From Myxococcales bacterium (GTDB taxonomy: Bacteria; Myxococcota; UBA727; GCA-2721815): a stretch of 64,000 bases of DNA. A program made the translations under genes and the position numbers. The notes beneath the pieces were generated by a model. The model made no database searches. It had not been told where the DNA came from and saw only the letters and a program-made list of their open reading frames with translations. Positions within the stretch are counted from its first letter, which is position 1. Every line of letters starts with the position of its first letter. The stretch lies in assembly GCA_002721815.1 (NCBI GenBank), contig PBLQ01000064.1, forward strand, positions 41,476 to 105,475. The letters run 5' to 3'. Shown here in pieces: positions 54,871 to 61,716 of the stretch.

Positions 54871-54990
54871 ATCGGGGTTCGGCGCTTCACCATCGTTCGC
54901 CCCGGCGTGTTGACTCCAGCAAAAGGCCGTGAGCAACAAAATCACCAACCAGGAAGTGGTGCGTCGTTCATGAGCGCGCATTTTTTCCAT
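49504..54990 (-). CDS. Giant secreted TSP3-repeat protein, N-terminal part ending at an in-frame TGA
   Basis: 1828 aa from the ATG at 54990 (MEKMRAHERR), which opens a signal peptide (TSWLVILLLTAFCWSQHAGA); longer frames to 55203 add no homology. Almost the whole protein is thrombospondin type-3 calcium-binding repeats, in two flavours: long ones with GTNP or TDP links (DTDGDGLTDGEEDLN) and EAGD ones (DSDNDKIADRDEAGD). The repeats stop abruptly at GDGI followed by TGA. The frame then continues for 305 codons to a MYXO-CTERM-like tail, so an intact gene would encode about 2134 aa. The protein would be an elongated Ca-stiffened surface rod. Neighbour copies have Arg (AGA) or Ser at the stop position, so a point mutation, a sequence error or recoding could explain the TGA. 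Confidence 0.85.
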   Translation of the reverse strand: MEKMRAHERRTTSWLVILLLTAFCWSQHAGANDGEAPNPDSDGDGLQDVWELQYAPDLTILNSSNDPDEDGVLNLDEYEAGTNPRVADSDYDTLDDGVEIADAALDPLKPDTDGDLLGDASEVGLGTRPDLADSDNDELSDYIEVALGLDPLDPDSDNGFINDGVEVMLHQTDPLDPDDDKYDPDEDGLILSVELLLGTNPIEPDTDNDGLNDGQEDANANGIWDEGLETNPLDSDTDGDQSSDGQEANSLGSDPLDPDTDEDGLEDGFEVAKRVDLGHHCLSPTLPDSDFDGLSDFEEINGPFPSHPCDPDSDDDGIWDLVETHPSVNPPMNPLSLDWDPVTHPDSDGDGLLDVYENVLGTDPFNHDTDVDGLDDAEERFPLNDGFETDPLDGDTDNDGILDGNEGGILTNGKVEGGTDPTDDDTDDDGVEDGIEIGLADPECSLQFDNTGAAICVDYTGPKNMDEDPTNNTDPLDDDTDNDGLKDGDEDINKDGAMDPGETDPASADTDGDQLSDGWELQYNVMNSTCFLGWLSPINPDDADDDADDDGLTNREEHDLFKIENGQVIPNPTHPCLPDTDADGLPDGKEALGQYATSNNFGGGTDPNNVDTDGDGIWDGLEDSDRDGLWDPGFESNPAFPDSDGDNVPDGVEDANQNGIVDIGETDPANADTDGDGLDDGEELYSYGTNPNSPDSDDDGILDAVEVSRLGDADPTTHTNPYVADTDGDGLTDGEEDLNFNGLWEPENGETNPLDRDTDHDGLGDGLERGHPFLDGDPETVTDPLKQDTDDDGIWDSIEDIDGDGARQANETDPANPDTDGDNINDLEEIGPDLSMPLDDDDDRLINALDSDSDNDTIMDIHEAGDDDIMTEAVDTDNDGIPDYRDLDSDADTLPDAMEAGDIDPASAPLDTDNDGIANFQDVDSDFDNISDKDEAGDENSATFPLDSDNDGIPNYLDSDSDNDKIADRDEAGDMLLDTPPADRDNDGFVNYLDLDSDNDGLRDEDEAGDTSLLTPPLDTDNDSAANYLDEDSDDDGVSDQMEDTETLTDPYENDTDSDGLNDGLEIQANCDPLDQDSDDDGVMDGSEGVTDLDGDGLVRALDPDSDNDGIFDGTEIGVTQSIEATVYNSSFTEREYQIAGTTVANGNFEIDQDPSSQTDPTKADTDNDGQRDGAEDPNHNGRVDGGESDPMAISDVSNISDQDNDGLTDAEELHLGVLNSDGDLDDDGIPDGQEDNWRNDSDLDGVPNYLDPDSDNDGLPDGLEDGLASLALPASTEARVRNYRPDLDTNTRTFMLVPDTDGDTKLDGQEDVNLNGRVDPGESDPLDDTDDLSLVPLDTDGDGLADNTEDVIQTNKLDSDSDDDGIPDGEELNGTVDLDMDGLAGALDPDSDSDALPDGMEIGLTQGVPASGQNLGTNEARGHFIADLDPTTTTNPFIRDSDGAGAHDGEEDWNRNGRVDSQETDPQHSDDDEQNCIDTDTDGLCDDLEISVGTNHLDGDSDDDGVEDGDEDDWAFDADGDGFINAKDFDSDNDYLPDAVEKGISSASNFTDVSLNLFWPDGDPSTLSWMQLRDSDNGGAFDGEEDPTRDGIIGEGETDANDPSDDMFANIDVDGDGLRNSEEDKNLNGQVDRALGETDPFDADSDDDNIHDGEEVGPDLENPLDSDSDGTIDALDADSDNDGIADVHEAGDDDLDTAPLDSNADGTPNYLDLDSDDDTISDEHENEGAETGTVLDTDLDDTPDFLDTDADGDGIRDMVEAGDEDLETPPVDNDGDEIPDFQDIDSDNDFISDTEEAFLNLTDVEITDTDQDGIYDYLDDDSDGDGI

Positions 54991-55283
54991 GGCGGTCAAC
55001 CTAAATACCGGTCGTGTATGTAAGGCCAAAGTCGTCAAGCTATCACCCAGGTGGCATAAAGTCGCCCTTATGGAAGTGGTAGCACCCTTAGTGGCATTTT
55101 GTCCCCCTAAAACAGGGGGCTTTGGTGGGCTTTTTTGGGAGGGGGTCGATTTAAATTCACCAACTTTATGAAGGAGTTGGCGCGTTTTTAACCAAAAGCG
55201 CAACGAAATCGGTCCTTTTTCGACTGGGTTTCACCCTAATTTATCGACACAATTCGCAAGATCACTTGAGGAAAAAGACAGGT
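54991..55283. other. Gap upstream of the TSP3 giant with direct repeats
   Basis: This 293-bp gap has no supportable gene. It holds two related 20-bp elements at 55051-55070 and 55091-55110 (both GTGGCAT, three bases, GTC, one base, CCCT) with a 40-bp period, 60-120 bp upstream of the TSP3 start. It also holds a CCCCCT/AGGGGG hairpin at 55103-55119. They could be operator sites for the TSP3-OmpA genes. No convincing -35/-10 pair was found. Confidence 0.4.
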
Positions 55284-55883
55284 TTAAAGCTTGCCTTGCT
55301 GGCGTGCCAAGGCCGCTAAAGAGCGACGGGAATTTCCCTTTTTCTTTCGGGGGCTTGTGGTTGAGGACACTTGTTCTGGGGTTGGGCTCAAAAGTGATAG
55401 GGCGTGGGCAATCGAAACAGCCAAGGCATCAGCAGCATCTTCGAAAGGGACTTCGGGCAAACCGAGGTGCTGACACACCCAAAGCGCCACTTGGTCTTTT
55501 TGTGCCTTGCCCTGACCCGTGACCACCGATTTCACCCGAGTGGAACTGTAGCTTGTTAGGGGGACACCACATAAACCCACACTGGCCAACACCGCCCCAC
55601 GAGCTTGTCCAAGAATCAAGGCTGATTTGGCACTCTTCGCTAAAAAAACATCCTCGACCGCGGCTTCATGGGGTCGATACTTTTTAACCAAACGAGACAA
55701 AGTCGCGGATAAATCCACCAAACGCTCCACCAATGGCTCATCTTTGTCCAGCATGATCACACCGTTGTCCACATGGGTGATGGTTCTGCGTCGAGGACAA
55801 AGAGATATCAAACCCCATCCTGTCTTTTGTGAGCCAGGATCGATTCCCATTATGATTTTTTCTGTATGCTCATGGACCGTCAT
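55284..55883 (-). CDS. ruvC: Holliday junction endonuclease RuvC
   Basis: 199 aa from the ATG at 55883; the frame is open to 55928 and the start is not certain because no good SD is visible. Catalytic carboxylates: Asp in MGIDPGSQKTGWG, Glu in EAAVEDVFL, and two Asp in FEDAADALAVSIAHA. It resolves Holliday junctions in recombination and repair. Length fits the family plus a Lys/Arg-rich C-terminal tail (SPRKKKGNSRRS). ruvA and ruvB are not adjacent. Confidence 0.93.
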   Translation of the reverse strand: MTVHEHTEKIIMGIDPGSQKTGWGLISLCPRRRTITHVDNGVIMLDKDEPLVERLVDLSATLSRLVKKYRPHEAAVEDVFLAKSAKSALILGQARGAVLASVGLCGVPLTSYSSTRVKSVVTGQGKAQKDQVALWVCQHLGLPEVPFEDAADALAVSIAHALSLLSPTPEQVSSTTSPRKKKGNSRRSLAALARQQGKL

Positions 55884-55953
55884 TTTTTGAACCGCACAGC
55901 GTGATCCGCATGACGGGTTGAGACCCATTGCTCAGCCCCCACCCACATCTCAT

Positions 55954-57627
55954 TTACTCATCACACCCAATACTGGAGACCCCATTCTCTTGGGTTGGTG
56001 AAGGGCCAGTATCCAATCGGGAAAAACAAAAGTTGTCTTCAAGGTCGGCGGCGGCAGCGGAAATACGCTCCACACTGCGACCGTCTTCGCTGGCCACAAA
56101 CCATCCGCCAAAGGAAGACAGTTTTCGACCTCGGTTGTCGAACAGAACCACCGGCTGACTGCGGCTGTTCACCAAGGTACACCAAGCACCCGTCACTGAA
56201 ACCACTTTGTTTGCATCGATGCCGCTATAGTTGGAAGCATCAAAGCTGGAAGGTGTCAGCACCCAATAATCGCCCGGCTGCATGATCCATTCGCTGGCAT
56301 TTTCGGCCAAGACACAGGTTTTACCGCCTTCGTCGGCACCACCGTCGAGTCGGATCTCGTAACCAGCCAAATCGTAGGTTTCCACCCCGTGATTGTAGAT
56401 TTCGATGTATTCCCCGTTGGACTCTGATGAGGTGGAAGGATTGGCCATCACTTCGTTAATGGCAATCTTAGGAAGCGCCTCGGTGAGGAAAGTCCCGGAG
56501 ACTTGCGCCACAAACCCAAAATCATCTTCAACCACCACGCGGTAACTGTAGTTCGTCCACACCAGCAAGTTTTCGATTTGCACCACCACTTGGTAGGCGT
56601 TGTCAGCGAATACATTGTTGGTTCCCTGGACCGGACAAGGGGTGTTCCCCACGCAAGCCAAATTGCTTGCATCGTCGCCGTAATAGACTGATGCGACCAC
56701 AGGCCTCGACGCAGAAATGAGCAACTCGGCATTGCTTTCTTCGGCCAAAACCTCTGGCTCTTTGAGGAGCATGACCCCATTCCTTTCGCAGGCAGTTCCA
56801 GTTTCGAAGTCGATGCGTTCAGACTCCATGGACAAGCCTGCCTCATTCACGATTCCAGTGGTCAATACCAATTGGTACTGGCTCCCAAATGAAAAGATGT
56901 CACAGCCCTGGGCGTCCGGCGCCAACAAAAGGGTGAGATGGGTCTGCGTGGCGTCCATTCGGAGGCTTTCGATGGATGGTATCTTCGCATTGGACGTGGT
57001 CGTTTCGAAAGCCACAGCCCCTAAATCAGACAGCACCACCGGCTGATCGAACTGAACTTGAAAACGTTTGCGGTTGGGGGCCACCAGCGTAAATCCTTCT
57101 TGGTTCACGTCGTTAGAAACCATGGTCGGCGCACCTGTATCGGTGGAAAAATCATACCGAAAATGAGCGCGCAAGCCATCAGCGCCCACCAATGGGTTCC
57201 CCGCCTCATCACGAACGTCAGAAGAAATGAGAAGGGCATAGTTCATTGATGGCGTCAGCTGAATCAAAGGCGACACCGAGATGGTGGTGTTGCCTTGAGT
57301 CAATGAAACCTGCACCGGAACCACATCATCTTGTCGTGAATCGATGAGTGGGGGATTATCGAGATCTGAAATAAACGTCTCGTTCACCAAGGCCCGCTCC
57401 ACGATCACCACGCTGTCTGAGTTAACGTTCTCTGCGAACAGCGACTCGGAAAAACGCACCTCCAGCGCGCCATCAATGGCCAACACGGGCGAGGCGGGCA
57501 AAATTTCAATCACGCGAGGAGGGTCGTAGTCGCCCTCTGCCTCCAGCTCAGACCAGCATCCCCCAGCCAGGGCAAGCACGAGGCAGATGGCACCCGTAAC
57601 GCGCCTATGATTCAAAAAATGGCTCAT
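55954..57627 (-). CDS. Lipoprotein with Ig-like (Big_5) domain and lamin-tail domain
   Basis: 557 aa. Lipoprotein signal with box LAGGC. N-terminal bacterial Ig/SbsA-like region (about residues 35-140: PPRVIEILPASPVLAIDGALEVRFSES and PSMNYALLISSDVRDEAGN, each a short marker). Two more beta domains follow. The C-terminal lamin-tail domain (about 386-550) has IAINEVMANPS, NGEYIEIYNHG and DLAGYEIR. LTDs in bacteria often occur with surface nucleases and metallo-beta-lactamase hydrolases. The start overlaps the stop of the HHH gene by 4 bp (ATGA). Confidence 0.82.
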   Translation of the reverse strand: MSHFLNHRRVTGAICLVLALAGGCWSELEAEGDYDPPRVIEILPASPVLAIDGALEVRFSESLFAENVNSDSVVIVERALVNETFISDLDNPPLIDSRQDDVVPVQVSLTQGNTTISVSPLIQLTPSMNYALLISSDVRDEAGNPLVGADGLRAHFRYDFSTDTGAPTMVSNDVNQEGFTLVAPNRKRFQVQFDQPVVLSDLGAVAFETTTSNAKIPSIESLRMDATQTHLTLLLAPDAQGCDIFSFGSQYQLVLTTGIVNEAGLSMESERIDFETGTACERNGVMLLKEPEVLAEESNAELLISASRPVVASVYYGDDASNLACVGNTPCPVQGTNNVFADNAYQVVVQIENLLVWTNYSYRVVVEDDFGFVAQVSGTFLTEALPKIAINEVMANPSTSSESNGEYIEIYNHGVETYDLAGYEIRLDGGADEGGKTCVLAENASEWIMQPGDYWVLTPSSFDASNYSGIDANKVVSVTGAWCTLVNSRSQPVVLFDNRGRKLSSFGGWFVASEDGRSVERISAAAADLEDNFCFSRLDTGPSPTQENGVSSIGCDE

Positions 57628-58475
57628 TTATTTTCCAGTCCGCGCTTTCCTAATTCTTGGGTGAACCAACCACCCGTGAGCGCATCCAAATCCGCGGTCA
57701 GCTCTTGATGTCGCAATTCTCTGCGCATGCGCTCCATATCATCGTAGACTGGAGACAAGGCATTTTCCACCATTAATCTGCGACGCTCGTAAAACCGACG
57801 TGTGACTTCATCGACAACATTGTCCCTTAGTGTGGTTAAACGAACCGCCTCTCGGGCCACTGCCATTTCTTGCGGATGAAAGACCAAAAAGTTGAGATCC
57901 CATGTTGCTCTCACCTCAAACCCCAGATTGTCACCATTGCGATCGGTAACCACATCTGCTTCGCCCGATTCGCGACGGGTGGTGATGCCGTCATCATAGT
58001 CAGAGTCGAACCGGGTTCGTACTTCTGGCAATAGTGCGGAGTTGCGCGCTCTTGCACGCCAGGAATCAATCACCTGAGGATTGGCTCGAGCGTATTCTAT
58101 GGCCACATCGCGAACCTCTTTGATACTGGGTTCGCGGTTAAAGCGCTCTTTAATTTTTTGAACGTTAGCGGCATCTTTTTGAGGTTTCTTCCCCTTGGCT
58201 CTAACGAAAACCAAATCATAAATGTTTGCGATGAGGCGAGATGAAATGCCACTGATGCGGGACAAATCCTCAACACTTTCAAACGCACCATTGTTACTGC
58301 GATCAGCGACGATTTCCGCTGCCAGCACTTTTCCAATACCGGGCAATTTTTCAAGTTGCTCAGCATTGGCGCGATTCAAATCCAACTTGCCTTCTGCGAC
58401 CACCGGTAAACTCACAAAGAGCGTGGCCGTAAGGAAAATCGCGCTCAAAACAGACAGACAATTCTTAATACTCAT
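57624..58475 (-). CDS. Secreted ComEA-like helix-hairpin-helix protein
   Basis: 283 aa with a signal peptide (LSVLSAIFLTATLFVSLPVVA). A ComEA-type double helix-hairpin-helix follows (about residues 31-92: LDLNRANAEQLEKLPGIGK, FESVEDLSRISGISSRL), which in ComEA binds double-stranded DNA. The C-terminal half (about 147-283) is a module with a paired-strand part (LLPEVRTRFDSDYDDG, FEVRATWDLNFLVF) and a coiled coil. It ends in ELTADLDALTGG and is also found at the end of the propeller protein encoded just upstream. SD GAGGAAG. Extracellular or periplasmic DNA binding is inferred, not shown. Confidence 0.8.
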   Translation of the reverse strand: MSIKNCLSVLSAIFLTATLFVSLPVVAEGKLDLNRANAEQLEKLPGIGKVLAAEIVADRSNNGAFESVEDLSRISGISSRLIANIYDLVFVRAKGKKPQKDAANVQKIKERFNREPSIKEVRDVAIEYARANPQVIDSWRARARNSALLPEVRTRFDSDYDDGITTRRESGEADVVTDRNGDNLGFEVRATWDLNFLVFHPQEMAVAREAVRLTTLRDNVVDEVTRRFYERRRLMVENALSPVYDDMERMRRELRHQELTADLDALTGGWFTQELGKRGLENK

Positions 58476-58553
58476 AGTCTTCCTCTCGTGCAGATCACCC
58501 CAGTAGGGTATCCGAAATTGCAGCGGGTCAAAAGTGGATTTATGGCGTTCAAT

Positions 58554-60440
58554 CTACTTCATCTCCTGTAAAGCTCTCATATAGGCGCCGCCCGTTAACC
58601 CATCGATTTGGGCGGACAATTCTTCCACGCGCAGCACCCATAATTCGGCCTCTAAGGGGTCTCTGGCCCGCCTTAACGTGCTGATTTGAGCAGTTCTGCG
58701 CTGTTCGTACAGTTCTTTCAGCTTGCGCAGGCGTTTTTGCCTCGCGGCGAAGACCGAAGGCTGCAACCTAATCACTTGCTGCCAAGATGTGGTCCAGAAC
58801 GAAACCTCTTCAAAACGCCATCTCAACCAAGCAAAAGCCCTGAATTCACGACCTCGGCCCCAGGGGTTGTTCTCATCTAGCCCCAGAGAATTCTGCACGG
58901 GACTCAGCATTAAATCCTCGGTATCAAAGCCCAGATCTTCCAAATCTGATTTCTGCTCGGGCAAAAGGTCAACCACGGCCCGTTCCTGCCCATCAAAGCC
59001 CCAGCTGACATTAACGATCAATTCGGGCAAATAAGCAGCCGTGTGGGCCCGATCCAAATGCTGCATCGGCAAATCGAAGGATTTGTGGCTGGCGGCCAAA
59101 CCCCATGCACCCACCTGACTTAAGGTGGGCTCCTGCTGCCAGCGGGCCATGAGTCTTTCTGGACTCATGCCTGCCTGTTTGGTGGCGGAAAGCTCGCGGT
59201 AAACCCCATAAGGGCCCACGGCCCAAACGTGGCTCACCTTATTTTCTTCGACGCAAAGCAATTCTGAAATCTGGTCTCTGCCTTTCTTGATCTTTTTGAA
59301 AACCCCAAGATCATCGGTGTCCACCCAAATCCAGCCCTCCGTGGTGATAAACAACCAGCCGTCACCACATCCATTGGCGTAGTCGATACGTTCGATCGTC
59401 TCAAAGGGCCAAAGGTATTCTCGATGCTGTGCCTGAGCATTACGCGGAATCAGATGAAGAATATTACCGTCCGCCACCATCGCATTCCCGCCTGGATCCT
59501 GACCCATGGCCAAGGCATTGCTCTGGGTCAACACCAAACGTCGGCGCATCCGATAACCATCGATTTCATAGAGGTCAGTCGCGCTTTTGGCCCATCCCCG
59601 TTTCATACCATCTAATGGCGTCACCATTTGGAACTGCACTCCCGGAAGACCGCCTTGAATCTCCCGTAACCGCTCTTCTTCCCCATCAAAAAATACCATT
59701 TGGGTCAGCTGGGCCACCACCACTCTCAAAGGATCAGCACTCACCAGAGCCACAGAATAGGCTGGGCTGTCTGCGGCCCCGCCCAAATCCATGCGTTCGA
59801 AAGACAAGCCTCCATTTTGGCTGAAATAAAGACCGAAGTGCGTGGCGGCCAACACCAAATTGGGGGCTTGCGATGGCCAAACCAACTGAAAAACACCATC
59901 CAGCCTTGGCTCGATGGTCACGGTGAGCAATGAAGGTTGGAGTGGGTTGAGAAGTGGCGTTTGCAGTGAGCCCTGCATTGGCGCGGGAGCTGGTGTGTCT
60001 TGGAAATCACCGGCGGGCATTTGTTCGTCGATGCTCTCTTGTGCCACGTTGCCCAGCAAATCGTCGAACTCCTCGATAATGTCTTCGTCAAACCAGGAAT
60101 TCTGTTCCGCGGGAGGCGGCGTGACGCCTTGCACCTGCTGGATAAATGCGTTGTTTTGAGGTTGTTTCGCCCCGAGAAACAACACCCGCTCCCAGGTTCT
60201 GCCGCCATCGGTGGTTCGATAGATACCGGTCTCGCCCCCCACCAAGGCCGTTTCTGCCTGAAGGGGATGCAGCGCCACGGACAAAAACGCTTCGTTGGGC
60301 AATTGCCAAGAAACGCTTTGAAAGACGGGTGCATTGTTCAGTTTGGCCAACCCACTTTCCGCGCAAAAACACAGCGGAAGTGCCCCCAAAAGGGCCCCAA
60401 GGATTGTGCGACGAAACTGGGCCAATCTGATCGATCTCAT
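58554..60440 (-). CDS. Asp-box beta-propeller protein with shared C-terminal module
   Basis: 628 aa from the ATG at 60440 (AGGGA nine bases upstream); ATG 60458 is also in frame. Signal peptide (TILGALLGALPLCFCAESGLA). Propeller-type repeats with Asp-box forms: GIYRTTDGGRTWERV, GLYFSQNGGLSFERM, and weaker GWIWVDTDDLGVF. There is a low-complexity Pro/Gln/Asn insert near residues 100-150. The last 150 residues (YLPELIVNVSWGFDGQ to ELSAQIDGLTGG) match the end of the HHH protein downstream. Related to sialidase/Vps10-like folds, but no enzyme residues were recognised. It is probably cotranscribed with the HHH gene (78-bp gap). Confidence 0.72.
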   Translation of the reverse strand: MRSIRLAQFRRTILGALLGALPLCFCAESGLAKLNNAPVFQSVSWQLPNEAFLSVALHPLQAETALVGGETGIYRTTDGGRTWERVLFLGAKQPQNNAFIQQVQGVTPPPAEQNSWFDEDIIEEFDDLLGNVAQESIDEQMPAGDFQDTPAPAPMQGSLQTPLLNPLQPSLLTVTIEPRLDGVFQLVWPSQAPNLVLAATHFGLYFSQNGGLSFERMDLGGAADSPAYSVALVSADPLRVVVAQLTQMVFFDGEEERLREIQGGLPGVQFQMVTPLDGMKRGWAKSATDLYEIDGYRMRRRLVLTQSNALAMGQDPGGNAMVADGNILHLIPRNAQAQHREYLWPFETIERIDYANGCGDGWLFITTEGWIWVDTDDLGVFKKIKKGRDQISELLCVEENKVSHVWAVGPYGVYRELSATKQAGMSPERLMARWQQEPTLSQVGAWGLAASHKSFDLPMQHLDRAHTAAYLPELIVNVSWGFDGQERAVVDLLPEQKSDLEDLGFDTEDLMLSPVQNSLGLDENNPWGRGREFRAFAWLRWRFEEVSFWTTSWQQVIRLQPSVFAARQKRLRKLKELYEQRRTAQISTLRRARDPLEAELWVLRVEELSAQIDGLTGGAYMRALQEMK

Positions 60441-60448
60441 GATATAAT
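60440..60448 (+). promoter_or_regulatory. Extended -10 promoter element of the MBL lipoprotein gene
   Basis: TGATATAAT (60440-60448) is a perfect extended -10 (TGn-TATAAT), 36 bp before the ATG at 60484. No matching -35 is seen, as is common for extended -10 promoters. It overlaps the start codon of the divergent propeller gene. Confidence 0.5.
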
Positions 60449-60483
60449 TCCCTAGCACATTTCAGACGGCTTCACACCCCAAG

Positions 60484-61713
60484 ATGGCGGTCCTTTTGAA
60501 CAAAAAAACATTTATTTTTAGTATGTTGCTTTGCACCCTGGCGTGCGGCACCCCTTTGGAACTCCATTCCGTGAATCCAGGGCAAACCGCAGCTTTAACC
60601 GCAACACAACTTCAAATCACCGGAAATGGCTTTAATGACCAGCTCCAGCTGGCTTTGGAAGCCTCAGGGCTCAAAATATCACTGGGAAATATTGTGGTGG
60701 AATCCCCTTCACAAGCAACAGCCTCCATTCCGGCCAGTGCCCCAGCCGACACCTACGATTTGGTGGCCACTCTTAACAATGCCAGTGCGATCTTGCCCGA
60801 AGCGGTTCAGCTGTTGGGCGGAACCTTGCGACTGATCTTTTTGGATGTGGAACAAGGCGATGCGACCCTGATTATTGCCCCCACTGGGGAGACCCTCCTC
60901 ATTGATGGCGGCCCGAACTTTCTCGATCGAACTTTAACGCAGGCCATTGCGGCCCATACTGACCGCGAGCCAGATGCAGTGGTACTCACTCACCACGATG
61001 CGGACCACTTGGGCGGACTGGTTCATTATCTTATGGGCGATGATGGAACGGCTGGTACAGGCGATGACCGGGTCCCGCCAACAACTTACGGCCCAGACGA
61101 CGATGGGTCTTGCACCAGTCAAACCTGCAGCCGTTTTCGCCATTTATTAGCCTACCCTTTCGAACGCGCTTACGCCGGCACCACCTTTCAACTTGGAGAA
61201 ATTGAGATTGATATTGTTTCATCCGATGGCGATTTAGGGGACGGCCCCTTTGCCAATGAAATTGATGAAAATGAAAAAAGTGTCGGACTCCTGATACGCT
61301 ATGGCAATCGAAAAATCCTCATCGCCGGGGACCTCACAGGTGGCGGTTTAGATACAACCGACCTGGAAAGCCCGCTCTCTGCCAAAACCGGGGTCCTAGA
61401 TGTGTTGCGGGTCTCACACCATGGCTCGTTGACCAGTACCCCCCAAACCGCCCTAGAAAACTGGAACCCAGGCCTTGCCGTTCTGAGTGCAGGCACCCAC
61501 AACGCCTATTGCCACCCACATCCTGACGTTGTTGAACGGCTACTCAACCATGTGGAAAGTATCTGGATCACGGGAGGTGGCCCCGACCCTGAAACCTGTG
61601 GTCACACTTTAACAAACCATGAAAAAATGAACCACAGCCAAGGGGACATCACCATTTCAGTGAGCGCTGATGGTACCATTGACGTCACATCCCAAAATCA
61701 AGCGAACGATTAA
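60484..61713 (+). CDS. ComEC-like metallo-beta-lactamase-fold lipoprotein
   Basis: 409 aa. Lipoprotein signal peptide with box TLACG. An IPT/TIG-like domain (about residues 25-115) precedes an MBL-fold domain resembling the ComEC hydrolase: LIFLDVEQGDATLI, LLIDGGPNF, the metal motif LTHHDADHLGG, KILIAGDLTGG, RVSHHGSLTSTP, and HPHPDVVERLL. Metal ligands look complete. ComEC itself is a membrane channel and this protein lacks those TM domains, so it is a stand-alone outer hydrolase, perhaps a nuclease or phosphodiesterase. Divergent from the propeller-HHH-LTD genes with 43 bp between starts; convergent with the FHA gene, 3 bp between stops. Confidence 0.83.
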   Translation: MAVLLNKKTFIFSMLLCTLACGTPLELHSVNPGQTAALTATQLQITGNGFNDQLQLALEASGLKISLGNIVVESPSQATASIPASAPADTYDLVATLNNASAILPEAVQLLGGTLRLIFLDVEQGDATLIIAPTGETLLIDGGPNFLDRTLTQAIAAHTDREPDAVVLTHHDADHLGGLVHYLMGDDGTAGTGDDRVPPTTYGPDDDGSCTSQTCSRFRHLLAYPFERAYAGTTFQLGEIEIDIVSSDGDLGDGPFANEIDENEKSVGLLIRYGNRKILIAGDLTGGGLDTTDLESPLSAKTGVLDVLRVSHHGSLTSTPQTALENWNPGLAVLSAGTHNAYCHPHPDVVERLLNHVESIWITGGGPDPETCGHTLTNHEKMNHSQGDITISVSADGTIDVTSQNQAND

Positions 61714-61716
61714 ATT

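Noticed and set aside
60484..61713. True ComEC DNA channel
   Set aside because: Only the MBL hydrolase part is present; there are no competence-type transmembrane segments and the protein is a lipoprotein.
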